56,434 nt of DNA, taken from Candidatus Staskawiczbacteria bacterium. Its GTDB lineage: Bacteria > Patescibacteriota > Minisyncoccia > Minisyncoccales > Staskawiczbacteraceae. The stretch spans positions 1 through 56,434 of the forward strand of contig CAIMWV010000010.1 of NCBI GenBank assembly GCA_903845295.1, read 5' to 3'. The stretch's first letter is position 1, and each line of letters starts with the position of its first letter. The translations under genes and the position numbers were made by a program. Shown here piece after piece: positions 8,070 through 15,664 of the stretch. Under the pieces are notes generated by a model. The model made no database searches and was not told the DNA's origin. It saw only the letters and a program-made list of their open reading frames with translations.

Positions 8070-8615
8070 TTATTTTTTTATATAAACATAAATTTTATCT
8101 TCCTCCTTGGCAGGAAGCCATGTCGGAAGGGTAAAATAGTTTGATACAATCCTTGCTCCGGGCTTTAATTCCCTTTCAAATTTCTTTTCCAATCTTTTCA
8201 TCATGTGCTTCATGCCGAAAACAACGACAGCGTCAAAATCTTTTAAATCTTGGCGCCAAAAACTTTTACAATAAATAAACGCTGAACCGTCTGATCCTGC
8301 TTCTTTTATATTTTCCCTTGCCTTAGAGACTAAAAGAGGATTAATTTCATAACCGTAAGCTTTAGCTCCCTCTTTTGCCAAAGCAATAAGTAATCTGCCG
8401 TCCCCTGCGCCCAAATCAACAACGGTTTGACTGGGCTTTATTTCTAAAAGTTTTACCATCTTTCCAACTCTTTCTTTTGTGGTTGGAACATAAATCGCTC
8501 CCCAAAACAAAAAAGGATACACATATCCCCAAATTTTTACTAAAAATACAAGCGGAATTACCACAAAAACGATTGCTAAAAATAAAACTAATAAAAAAAT
8601 TAAGTAAAAACCCAT
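8070..8615 (-). CDS. Membrane-anchored class I SAM-dependent methyltransferase
   Basis: This 181-residue protein starts with one long hydrophobic segment (residues 3-40), then a short Rossmann methyltransferase domain with motif I VVDLGAGDGRLLIALA near 64-79 and the acidic motif II AYGYEIN. DAVVVFGM takes the place of motif IV. Small proteins of this type resemble the protein-lysine methyltransferases described for mitochondrial ATP-synthase c-subunit (FAM173/ATPSCKMT-like), but the substrate here is unknown. It follows a terminator hairpin immediately upstream, so it probably has its own start of transcription. Confidence 0.8.
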   Translation of the reverse strand: MGFYLIFLLVLFLAIVFVVIPLVFLVKIWGYVYPFLFWGAIYVPTTKERVGKMVKLLEIKPSQTVVDLGAGDGRLLIALAKEGAKAYGYEINPLLVSKARENIKEAGSDGSAFIYCKSFWRQDLKDFDAVVVFGMKHMMKRLEKKFERELKPGARIVSNYFTLPTWLPAKEEDKIYVYIKK

Positions 8616-8621
8616 TTTTAA

Positions 8622-8664
8622 AAAGAACGCCCGCTGCCCATCTCGGGTCGGCGGGACATTCTTT
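8622..8664 (-). terminator. Long hairpin terminator of the 61-residue protein gene
   Basis: A stem of about 18 bp (AAAGAACGCCCGCTGCCC against GGGTCGGCGGGACATTCTTT, with small mismatches) is followed on the minus strand by TTCTTTTT. Confidence 0.75.
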
Positions 8665-8687
8665 GTTTTAAAGTATAAATACTAGCC

Positions 8688-8873
8688 TTAGCAGCACTTG
8701 CACTTTACCATTTTCGTCACTCCTATAACTATCAAAAGAAGGGGCCAAATAAAACTTACGAAACCGGGTGTTAGTATATTCATTCCCCCCAACAAAATCA
8801 CTAAACCAATCAAAGCAATGCACGCTGGTACTATTTTATGATGCGTGCATTTGCAAACTTTTTTATCCTCCAT
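8688..8873 (-). CDS. Small Cys-tipped two-helix membrane protein
   Basis: This 61-residue protein has two hydrophobic helices (about 15-32 and 38-53). Cysteine-rich ends (CKCTHH at the N-terminus, CKCC at the C-terminus) would face the same side and could bind metal together. The middle resembles the two-helix DUF5668/LiaI-like proteins. No clear function can be assigned. Confidence 0.65.
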   Translation of the reverse strand: MEDKKVCKCTHHKIVPACIALIGLVILLGGMNILTPGFVSFIWPLLLIVIGVTKMVKCKCC

Positions 8874-8919
8874 AATTTTATTTTTTATTTTTTTAATTAT
8901 ATAGACCTTTAGCTTATTT

Positions 8920-8961
8920 TACCCCCACACCATAAAATTTTCAATTTTTGGTGTGAGGGTA
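8920..8961. repeat. Imperfect inverted repeat between rnh and the small membrane gene
   Basis: 13-base arms (TACCCCCACACCA against TGGTGTGAGGGTA) pair with one mismatch around an AT-rich loop. No T-run follows on either strand, so it is a weak terminator candidate or a protein site. Confidence 0.4.
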
Positions 8962-8971
8962 AACCACAATT

Positions 8972-9415
8972 TTAAAGCAGCTGCATGATTCCTGTTTGTT
9001 GGTCTAAGGCTTCGTTCACCAGCCTGTCGGCCTCTTTATTTCTTTCCCGCGGAATGTGCTTGAATTTCACCGATTTGAAATCAAATTTTAAATTCCAGAT
9101 TTCTATAAAAAATTGCTGTATTTTCGGATCTGACAACCTGTAGTCGCCGTTCAATTGTTTTACAACCAATTCCGAATCAGCCCTTATTTCTACATCCGAT
9201 ATTTCGGCTATGGATTTCCCGAACAGCGCCTTAAATTTTTTCAATGCAAAAATAATTGCGTTATATTCAGCATCATTGTTTGTTAAGTTGTCTCCCAAAT
9301 ATTCGCCATATTTTTTTATAATCTGCTCTTTCTCATTATAAAAAACAACCCCTATGGCGGCCTTCCCCGGGTTGCCTCTCGACCCCCCATCAGTATAAAC
9401 TATTATTTTTTTCAT
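8972..9415 (-). CDS. rnhA: Ribonuclease HI
   Basis: This 147-residue protein carries the full DEDD catalytic set: D9 in YTDGGSRGNPG, E50 in NNDAEYNAI, D80 in RADSELV and D130 in KEADRLVNEA. It degrades the RNA strand of RNA-DNA hybrids. It resembles the short RNase HI-like proteins without the basic protrusion of the E. coli enzyme. Palindromic leader repeats lie just upstream. Confidence 0.93.
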   Translation of the reverse strand: MKKIIVYTDGGSRGNPGKAAIGVVFYNEKEQIIKKYGEYLGDNLTNNDAEYNAIIFALKKFKALFGKSIAEISDVEIRADSELVVKQLNGDYRLSDPKIQQFFIEIWNLKFDFKSVKFKHIPRERNKEADRLVNEALDQQTGIMQLL

Positions 9416-9430
9416 AAATATTTTATTTTC

Positions 9431-9497
9431 TACTGCACCCTTCCCATAAAAAATGGGGATCTGCTCGCAACCATCATATAAAAAATATATACAAGGT
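9431..9497. repeat. Two palindromic leader repeats upstream of rnh
   Basis: Reading the minus strand, the first unit is a CAACC...GGTTG hairpin ending in GATGGTTGCGAG, and the second a CCCAT/ATGGG hairpin ending in GAAGGGTGCAG. Both resemble the murJ and pgk leader units. Confidence 0.45.
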
Positions 9498-9549
9498 TGT
9501 GTAGATGATAATTTTTTTCATAATTAAAATTCCTTTAATTATTTTTCAG

Positions 9550-10140
9550 TTAATTATTTGAAGCCTCCAAAACATTTATACCGAAATTTTTGAGTTCTGC
9601 AACTAATGGCAGCACCGGCAAGCCGACAATATTAAAGTAATCTCCCTCAATTTTTTCTATAAAAATCCCTCCGCGATGTTGCATGGCATAGGCTCCGGCT
9701 TTATCTAACGGCTCTCCCAGCGCAATATAGTCATCTATGTCTTTTTCGGGAATGTTTGTCACGAAAACTTTGCTTTCCACGGATTTAGAAACTTGTTTGC
9801 CTGTTTCCGTATCAATAATAGTAAAGCCGGTTATGACAGAATGCGCCTTTCCGCTGAGTTTCTGCAGCATAATTTTAGCATTTTCTTTTGCACCAGGTTT
9901 GCCGAGAATCTCTTTACCAAGGACACAAAATGTATCTGCCGCAATAATAATGGAATTCTTATGCCTTTGCGCCACATCTTTTGCTTTTCCCAAAGATAAA
10001 TACTCCGCCAGCTTATCAGGAGGCATATTCAAAGTCATATCCTCTTTATAATTGCTCGGATCCACTTCGAACCTTAAGCCAATCTGCGAAAGCAATCCTC
10101 TTCTCCCGGGAGATGCTGACGCTAATATTATTTTTTTCAT
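9550..10140 (-). CDS. maf: Maf-like nucleotide pyrophosphatase
   Basis: This 196-residue protein has the Maf signature ILASASPGRRGLLSQIG at the N-terminus. ADTFCVLGKEILGKPG at 68-83 carries the catalytic Asp, followed by KLSGKAHSVITG and a late YAMQHRGG / GDYFNIVGLP. Maf proteins hydrolyse dTTP, UTP or modified nucleotides to monophosphates. The gene starts 6 bp after the M23 peptidase stop and is probably co-transcribed with it. Confidence 0.93.
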   Translation of the reverse strand: MKKIILASASPGRRGLLSQIGLRFEVDPSNYKEDMTLNMPPDKLAEYLSLGKAKDVAQRHKNSIIIAADTFCVLGKEILGKPGAKENAKIMLQKLSGKAHSVITGFTIIDTETGKQVSKSVESKVFVTNIPEKDIDDYIALGEPLDKAGAYAMQHRGGIFIEKIEGDYFNIVGLPVLPLVAELKNFGINVLEASNN

Positions 10141-10146
10141 CTGATT

Positions 10147-11163
10147 TTATTTGACCGGATTAACAATATTTAAAAATGCGTTACTGATGTCGGCCAAAAA
10201 AGAATTGTCTTGCAATTGTTTGGTCGCGTTTATAAATTCAATCGGGTCAACCCTTGCGCCGCCGACTCTCATTGAAAAATGTAAATGAGGAGCTGTAACA
10301 TAACCCGTATCCCCGGATAATCCTATTACCTGCCCGCGTTTTACTATATCTCCGACAGAAACTTTAAATTCGTCTAAATGCAGGTACATAGAAAATATAT
10401 CCAAGCCATGGTCTATGATAACTGTTTTGCCGTAATTAGACAAATTTAAAGTTGCAATAACTTTCCCGTCGTTAACGACATAAATATCTGTTTTTTCGGG
10501 CGCCCTCAAATCAACTCCGAAGTGCTGAAGTTTATATGGGAAAAATCCGATAAATTTTCCGAATGAAAAACCGCTTATTTTCATTGCACTTAAAGGGAAG
10601 GAAAACGGAGCTGTAAAATACGGCTCTTTGGTAAAAATACTCAAAACTTTTTTTAAAGCAGGGTTGTCGTTTTTTATTATATTATTAACTGCTTTTTCTT
10701 GCGTGGTTCCGTTTTGGCTTATGCTTGGAGCTTTAGCTGCCGGCTCCGATGAAAAATCAGCCAGAGCCACTTTGATATTTTTTGTTAATTTTTCTGTTGC
10801 AGAAACATCAACGGAAATTTTGTAATCGCCCGGATTTTGGTCAGCGTCAATTCCTAAAAAAGACACCCATTCAGAAGAGTTCCCCTTTCTGTAAAAAATG
10901 AGCTTTTGTTCATCCTGGGCCGCGCCGAAGGACTTTCCAAAATTTCCCGTTATCTCGCTAGCATCGCTTTTGACTCTGATAAAAACAGTATCTCCCTGTT
11001 TTGGATTTTCAGGAAAAATATAAACGCTAAGGACCGTTTTATGGAAAAATAAAAAAATTCCTGCCACTAACAAAAGAATGATAATGCCTCCTGCTATCAA
11101 CAAAAAAACAGAAACTTTTTTGTGATGCCATTTGGGTCCTTTTTTACCTTTTTTGTGTTCCAT
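10147..11163 (-). CDS. Membrane-anchored M23 (LytM-type) peptidase
   Basis: This 338-residue protein has a basic N-terminus, one transmembrane helix (about 18-41), a linker domain, and a C-terminal M23 zinc peptidase domain. The metal ligands H214 and D218 (HFGVDL), the catalytic histidines HLH at 293-295 and the DHG strand near 251 are all present, so activity on peptidoglycan outside the membrane is likely. A copy of the palindromic repeat (10908-10933) is read in frame near residues 77-85 (SFGAAQDE), just after the membrane anchor. Transcription probably starts at the ATG (see promoter). Confidence 0.92.
   Translation of the reverse strand: MEHKKGKKGPKWHHKKVSVFLLIAGGIIILLLVAGIFLFFHKTVLSVYIFPENPKQGDTVFIRVKSDASEITGNFGKSFGAAQDEQKLIFYRKGNSSEWVSFLGIDADQNPGDYKISVDVSATEKLTKNIKVALADFSSEPAAKAPSISQNGTTQEKAVNNIIKNDNPALKKVLSIFTKEPYFTAPFSFPLSAMKISGFSFGKFIGFFPYKLQHFGVDLRAPEKTDIYVVNDGKVIATLNLSNYGKTVIIDHGLDIFSMYLHLDEFKVSVGDIVKRGQVIGLSGDTGYVTAPHLHFSMRVGGARVDPIEFINATKQLQDNSFLADISNAFLNIVNPVK
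10908..10933. repeat. Palindromic repeat inside the M23 peptidase gene
   Basis: TCC and GGA flanks enclose TTCGGCGCGGCCCA on the minus strand, the interspersed repeat family. It is in frame and lies in a non-catalytic linker. Confidence 0.55.
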
Positions 11164-11169
11164 TTGTCT

Positions 11170-11175
11170 ATTATA
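11170..11175 (-). promoter_or_regulatory. Extended -10 promoter giving a leaderless M23-maf transcript
   Basis: On the minus strand TGG-TATAAT ends 6 bases before the A of the ATG at 11163, so transcription should start at about the start codon. The -35 region is poor and lies within the upstream terminator. Confidence 0.6.
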
Positions 11176-11177
11176 CC

Positions 11178-11203
11178 AAAAAACACCATTGTGGTGTTTT
11201 TTT
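11178..11203 (-). terminator. rho-independent terminator of the pgk operon
   Basis: An AACACCA / TGGTGTT stem lies between A- and T-runs on both sides. It closes pgk-DHH-ywbE just before the M23 promoter. Confidence 0.85.
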
Positions 11204-11214
11204 TAGTATTTAAT

Positions 11215-11454
11215 CTATGTTAGTCCTTCCTGGTACTCTTTACCATTTAGCGTTGGGAATACCGGATAAATTTTTTGAACACGGCCGACTTGTCCGTCTT
11301 CCAGCCTTACTTTAATGCCGCGGTGATGAAAACTGTCGCTGGTTAAAATTTCCGCCACTTTCCCGCGGGTAAGCTTGCCGGTCGGCTGGTCTTTTTTAAG
11401 CACAATATCCACCTCCGCGCCAATTTTTATATCTGCCCTTTTTTGACCATCCAT
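11215..11454 (-). CDS. YwbE-family small protein
   Basis: This 79-residue protein matches the conserved YwbE (DUF2196) pattern: IKIGAEVDIVLKKDQ-TG-LTRGKVAEILT followed by HHRGIKVRLEDGQVGRVQKI, a small beta-rich KOW-like fold. The function is not established. It overlaps no gene but starts 3 bp after the DHH phosphoesterase stop, so it is the last gene of the pgk operon. Confidence 0.85.
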   Translation of the reverse strand: MDGQKRADIKIGAEVDIVLKKDQPTGKLTRGKVAEILTSDSFHHRGIKVRLEDGQVGRVQKIYPVFPTLNGKEYQEGLT

Positions 11455-11457
11455 TTT

Positions 11458-12609
11458 TCACTTCTTCTTAAAAAATATATTTAAACAGCCTTTGAATTTA
11501 TTTAGGTGTTCATTTTTAATACGGAATCCCGATGCTTGCGCGTGGCCGCCGTAGGTTATTAAAAAATCAGCGCAGGTTTTCATTGCATCCACAGAATTTG
11601 TACCTTTTGGATTCCTGACTGAACCGCAAGATTCCTTATCCATTTTTTTAAAAATAAAAGCCGGCTTTTCATATTTGTTGCAGATTACCGATGCCACGGG
11701 ACCCGCCAAGGTTAATTTCCAGGAAGGATCGCCCTCAAAAATAATCTGCTCATCTTGTTTTTGTGAAATTCTTCTCTCCACTTCCTGTATAATATTTTTG
11801 ACTTGTTGCTGTTTGTATTGGTTTTTATTCAAAAGCGTTTCTGCAATTTCCTTGCATTGTTTATTGTCAGAAGAGGTTAAAAGCAAATATGATTCGTTTT
11901 CAAAGTTTAAGCTTTCTGCCGAGTTCAAAGCAGAAATGATCTTTGGCAAAGATTCCTCAAATACTTTTCCGTCCCCTAAAATATCTAAAAAAGCCCTTAT
12001 TGCGGGGCGGAAAGTATTTTTTAATGACCTTAAACCTTGCTCAATAATTTCCTGATTTTGTTCAATCTGCGGAACCATGTCAGCGATAGTGCCCAAAGCA
12101 GTCAATTCCAAAAAACTATTTTTCAAATTCTGAGAAATTTCCCTGCCTAACATTTCCATGCATAAATTAAAGGTCACTCCGACATTGGCTAATCCCTTGA
12201 ATGGATAACTGTCATCTGTTTGTTTCATATCAACAATTATCGAGGCCTTCGGCACTCCATCTAAGGGTTCGTGGTGGTCAACAATAATGACTTCAAAGCC
12301 CATTTTATTTGCTAAATCAACCTCTTTTAAGTTACCTATGCCGAGATCTAATGTTATAAAAAGCGCAGGGGCCTTATTTTTCAGCATATCTAGGGCTTTC
12401 AAATTTATTCCGTAACCGTCATTTTCTCTGTCGGGGAAAAAAGCGCAATCAATATGTCCTCCCAAATTTTTAATCGCCTCCTCCAGAATAACAACGGATG
12501 ATATCCCGTCTAAATCAGAATCTCCATACAAAATAATGCGCTCTTTATTTTGAACAGCTTTTTTTATCCTTTCCGCCGCCTTCTCAATATTTTTAATCTT
12601 CTGGGTCAT
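11458..12609 (-). CDS. DHH/DHHA1 phosphoesterase, RecJ-like (compact)
   Basis: This 383-residue protein has motif I LYGDSDLDGIS (D30, D32, D34), motif III DHH at 111-113 (VDHHEPLDGVP), and a C-terminal DHHA1 domain ending in the glycine-rich GGHAQASGF substrate motif. This is the RecJ core (5'-3' single-strand exonuclease) without the OB-fold and other C-terminal parts of full RecJ (about 560 residues). It could be a small RecJ or a related oligonucleotide phosphoesterase. It lies 6 bp after pgk in one operon. Confidence 0.88.
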   Translation of the reverse strand: MTQKIKNIEKAAERIKKAVQNKERIILYGDSDLDGISSVVILEEAIKNLGGHIDCAFFPDRENDGYGINLKALDMLKNKAPALFITLDLGIGNLKEVDLANKMGFEVIIVDHHEPLDGVPKASIIVDMKQTDDSYPFKGLANVGVTFNLCMEMLGREISQNLKNSFLELTALGTIADMVPQIEQNQEIIEQGLRSLKNTFRPAIRAFLDILGDGKVFEESLPKIISALNSAESLNFENESYLLLTSSDNKQCKEIAETLLNKNQYKQQQVKNIIQEVERRISQKQDEQIIFEGDPSWKLTLAGPVASVICNKYEKPAFIFKKMDKESCGSVRNPKGTNSVDAMKTCADFLITYGGHAQASGFRIKNEHLNKFKGCLNIFFKKK

Positions 12610-12615
12610 ATTTTT

Positions 12616-13656
12616 TCACTTTAAAGATTCTAGGCCTGGCAATTTATCTCCGGCGAGATAGCTGAGCATTGCCCCGCCGCCCGTTGAAACGTGGCTGAAG
12701 TTATCAATCATACCTTTTTTATTCAAAAATTCAACAGTCTCGCCCCCTCCGACAACCGAATAAGCCCCGCTGTTTATTATTGCATTTGCGATTGCCAAGG
12801 TACCGGCAGCATATTTTTCATCTTCGAATTTTCCGAACGGGCCATTCCATAAAACTGTTTTTGCCTGCATTATTTTTTCCTGGAAATTTTTTACCGATTC
12901 ATCATTTATATCCAAGGCGTCCAATTGGCCGGTGGGAGCTATTATCTTTTCGGGATATTTGAATTTAATTTTTTGTTCTGCAACTTCTTTTGCTATCAGC
13001 CCGCTCACTATCACATAATCTGATACTTCAGAAATATTATTGATGAATTTTGATTTTGTTTCAACCTTTTTCCCGCCGACAATTGTTACCATGGGTTTTG
13101 CCGGATTTTTCATGACTTTATCTAAAACTTCAATTTCTTTTTCAAGCAACAGACCTTGGCAATGAGGCAAGATTTTTGGCACGCCGGTAATTGAAGCCTG
13201 ATCCCTGTGGCAAACTGAAAATGCATCATTTACATAAATATCCCCTAAAAATGAAAGTCTTTTTGCAAAATCCGGGTTGTTTTCCGTTTCTTCTTTATGA
13301 AATCTTAAATTCTCCAGCAATAAAATTTTTCCGGGCGCCAATTTGTTGCTCTGCTCTTCCACCTCCAATCCCACGCAATCATCCTCCTTCTCAATCGAAA
13401 AATTAAGATATTCTGCCAGTTTTTCAGCAACCTTATCCAGTGTAAGCTCCGGAACAACTTTTCCGTCCGGCTCGCCTAAGTGGCTCATCAAAATGATCTT
13501 TGCCTTATTATCAATTAAATATTGGATTGTCGGCAGGGTTTTTTTAATCCTGAAATCATCTAAAACATTTCCTTTTTCATCAAGGGGAACATTAAAATCA
13601 CATCTTACCAAAACGCGTTTGCCGGTAACATCAAAATCTTTCAAAGTTTTTAACAT
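12616..13656 (-). CDS. pgk: Phosphoglycerate kinase, compact form
   Basis: The enzyme makes ATP from 1,3-bisphosphoglycerate. The N-domain has VRCDFNVPL, the substrate RIKKTLPTI helix, HLGEP and RFHKEE; the C-domain has NGPFGKFE and the nucleotide loop VSTGGGAMLSYLAG. At about 346 residues it is some 45 shorter than usual. The gap is in the C-domain between VSGLIAKEV and the PTGQ strand, where typical enzymes carry a helix-rich segment. The ATG at 13656 is preferred over a TTG two codons upstream because MLKTLKDFDVTGK is the usual opening. It is the first gene of an operon. Confidence 0.95.
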   Translation of the reverse strand: MLKTLKDFDVTGKRVLVRCDFNVPLDEKGNVLDDFRIKKTLPTIQYLIDNKAKIILMSHLGEPDGKVVPELTLDKVAEKLAEYLNFSIEKEDDCVGLEVEEQSNKLAPGKILLLENLRFHKEETENNPDFAKRLSFLGDIYVNDAFSVCHRDQASITGVPKILPHCQGLLLEKEIEVLDKVMKNPAKPMVTIVGGKKVETKSKFINNISEVSDYVIVSGLIAKEVAEQKIKFKYPEKIIAPTGQLDALDINDESVKNFQEKIMQAKTVLWNGPFGKFEDEKYAAGTLAIANAIINSGAYSVVGGGETVEFLNKKGMIDNFSHVSTGGGAMLSYLAGDKLPGLESLK

Positions 13657-13724
13657 ACACAAAGTTCGGATAAAAAAATTAAATAATATATAAACTTATA
13701 TTTCGGAAGAAAGCTCGCACCCTT

Positions 13725-13793
13725 CATTTAAAAAATATCTTGTACCCTTCATATAAAAATTATATAGCAGGCTATATAAAAGGCTGTAAGCTT
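13725..13793. repeat. Two palindromic leader repeats upstream of pgk
   Basis: On the minus strand CAGCCTT, then the perfect hairpin TTATATAGC / GCTATATAA, then ATATGAAGGGTACAAG, followed by a second ATGAAGGGTGCGAG. The endings match the murJ and rnh leader units. Confidence 0.5.
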
Positions 13794-13809
13794 TTAATCA
13801 TATAGTAAT

Positions 13810-13815
13810 ATTATA
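13810..13815 (-). promoter_or_regulatory. Possible pgk -10 box
   Basis: A consensus TATAAT lies on the minus strand about 150 bases before the pgk start. The -35 is weak. If used, the leader would contain both leader repeats. Confidence 0.35.
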
Positions 13816-13857
13816 GAATATTTTTAGTAATTAAACCACTTCTTGTTGATAACACTG

Positions 13858-13910
13858 CTCGCCCTTCGGCTTCCCTTCGGCTCCAATCAGGGCAAGCGCT
13901 CAGGGCTTCA
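13858..13910. repeat. Palindromic interspersed repeat after array gene 1
   Basis: GCCCTTCGGC and CTTCGGCTCC are followed by AGGGCAAGCGCTCAGGGC, a compound copy of the short palindromic repeat. A close relative lies after array gene 2 (16323-16375). Both are downstream of minus-strand stop codons. The rest of the 13657-13921 gap holds only the pgk leader elements. Confidence 0.6.
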
Positions 13911-13921
13911 TCTACTTTTAT

Positions 13922-15661
13922 TTATGCGACCTCGCTTTGATAACAACTTTCGCAGTAAACAATTTCCTGGCGGTCCGGAGCATATGAGGTTTCAATTTCT
14001 TTGCCGCATTTTGCACATTTCCGTGAAAATATTTTAATCGGATTCAGCTGTTTGAAACGCACCCTGTCGCGGCAAAGAGGACATTGGCGCGGGATTGGAA
14101 GATCCATCCGGCGGTAGAAATCAAGCTCCATTTTTACCAGCCTATAGTTTTTTCCGCAATCGTCGCATTTTAATATGCCGCCAAGAATCTCGTCTGTAAC
14201 GTCTTTAATATCATCTGCAAAAGAAACCGTTGCCGGTTCATACTCTTTTGCATCGGAATCCCGCCAAACATAGCCGTTGCTGACAGCTTCTTCCTTGGAA
14301 ATCGGGAAAAATTCATAAGCGCTTGTTTCATTATATGCCCACGGAGAAAATTCAGCCGGGAAATATTCTCCGTAACGATATTCTTTCTTCCGCGAATCAA
14401 TATAGGGCACTTCCATCATCTGTTTTTTAATCTTTCCCACCAAATCTTGATAGTCTTTCTTTGAGTATTGTTTATTTAAAATGCAATATTCTGAATTCCG
14501 AATTCCGACGCAGCCGAAAAGGTTTCCCGAGCCATGGCAAGCAAAACTATATTCCAAATCATGCGCATGGTAATTCCAAAAACTGAACTTGATATTATTA
14601 ACAGTAAGGCCGACCCACACCGATTCGTATATCAATTCAGAATTTTCTCCAAATATTGTATAGTCATAAGCGTCTTTCGATGGGCCCAATTTAAGAAGTT
14701 GGCCATATCGGATATTTTCTCCGTTACCTACCTGATAGGAATCGTGCACATTTTTTGAATTAAAAATATAGTCTCCGGTTACGTTTACATTTTTGCGCCC
14801 ATGGAATTGCCTGCGAGGATATTCAAGAAATAATTTTTCTGCTCTTGCCCTGAAATCATTTACGTTTTTCAATGACCCGAAATTCAATTCTTCAAGTTTT
14901 TTTGCGTATTCTTCCTTTGTGTAGGGTTGATTCAATATGTGATATTGCTTGTTACGCAAGTTAATACAGCCTATGCAATTGGAACAGCCTATGAGATCTC
15001 TTGAGAACCAAATGTCCTGTGAATCTTCGCAGTCTTGCGACCAAAACGCACGATAACACTTATTTGCCATCACAGCCTGGTAGCAAAGCTCGCTGTCATT
15101 TGTGAACGCCACGTCAAAACATTCTTTATTTTTTGCCATCGTGTTGGTATAGGCGCAATTTTCACTAAAATCACTTCTGAAGCAAAGGTAGCAATTTTTT
15201 AAATCCGCCGCGCCATTACACCAAGGGCTATTAATCATGGTCGTATGAGAAGTATAGAGGGTTGGATGAGGAACCTCGCGGAAAAGTTGAAGCCACTGTT
15301 CGAAAAATGATTTTTTAAAGTCGTATTCTTTGCCAAATGACTTTGGGTCCCATTCATCCGACCACCATTTTTCTTGCGAATAAATCTTATGCGGATTTCC
15401 CGGAGGATAAAACGTTATCCCCTCTTCCCCAGAATCAAATTTCTGGCGGTATAAAATTCTCCCGCTTGTCCACACGAAGCGCCGCATCATCCTGCACTCC
15501 GGACACCATGTGGGCGAAGGCACTTTCATCTTCTCGCAAAACGCAGAATCATCGGACTCAATCACGAACTCATTATTGCAGTTTTGGCATACTCGCACTG
15601 AGGACTTCGAGTGAGCCTCAGTCGAACTCCCTGCCGAAGTGTTTTTTGTATCGCTTTCCAT
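13922..15661 (-). CDS. Array paralogue 1: double zinc-ribbon, two-module Cys-rich protein
   Basis: 579 residues; no recognised function and no signal peptide. The first zinc ribbon (CQNC, later CPEC) starts near residue 25 and is pushed back by an in-frame palindromic repeat that encodes NTSAGSSTEAHSKSS. Module 1 ends in the cap GCINLRNKQYHILNQPYTKEEY and module 2 in GCVGIRNSEYCILNKQYSKKDY. The second ribbon is the simple type (CDDC, later CPLC). The C-terminus has an exact CxxC-x17-CxxC ribbon (CAKC ... CESC). The N-terminal copy of that ribbon has lost its cysteines. Module 2 is of the NVTGDY (beta) class. It is the last gene of the array on the minus strand, 3 bp after the nucleotidyltransferase gene. 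Confidence 0.85.
   Translation of the reverse strand: MESDTKNTSAGSSTEAHSKSSVRVCQNCNNEFVIESDDSAFCEKMKVPSPTWCPECRMMRRFVWTSGRILYRQKFDSGEEGITFYPPGNPHKIYSQEKWWSDEWDPKSFGKEYDFKKSFFEQWLQLFREVPHPTLYTSHTTMINSPWCNGAADLKNCYLCFRSDFSENCAYTNTMAKNKECFDVAFTNDSELCYQAVMANKCYRAFWSQDCEDSQDIWFSRDLIGCSNCIGCINLRNKQYHILNQPYTKEEYAKKLEELNFGSLKNVNDFRARAEKLFLEYPRRQFHGRKNVNVTGDYIFNSKNVHDSYQVGNGENIRYGQLLKLGPSKDAYDYTIFGENSELIYESVWVGLTVNNIKFSFWNYHAHDLEYSFACHGSGNLFGCVGIRNSEYCILNKQYSKKDYQDLVGKIKKQMMEVPYIDSRKKEYRYGEYFPAEFSPWAYNETSAYEFFPISKEEAVSNGYVWRDSDAKEYEPATVSFADDIKDVTDEILGGILKCDDCGKNYRLVKMELDFYRRMDLPIPRQCPLCRDRVRFKQLNPIKIFSRKCAKCGKEIETSYAPDRQEIVYCESCYQSEVA
15595..15641. repeat. Palindromic repeat inside array gene 1
   Basis: On the minus strand CACTTCGGCAGG and CTCACTCGAAG are flanked by CAC and GTG. 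This compound copy of the repeat is translated as a Ser-rich insert before the first ribbon. Array gene 3 has a shorter copy at the same place. Confidence 0.6.
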
Positions 15662-15664
15662 AAT

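Noticed and set aside
8920-8961. Rho-independent terminator after rnh
   Set aside because: The hairpin has a mismatch and no T-run on either strand, so it is listed only as an inverted repeat.
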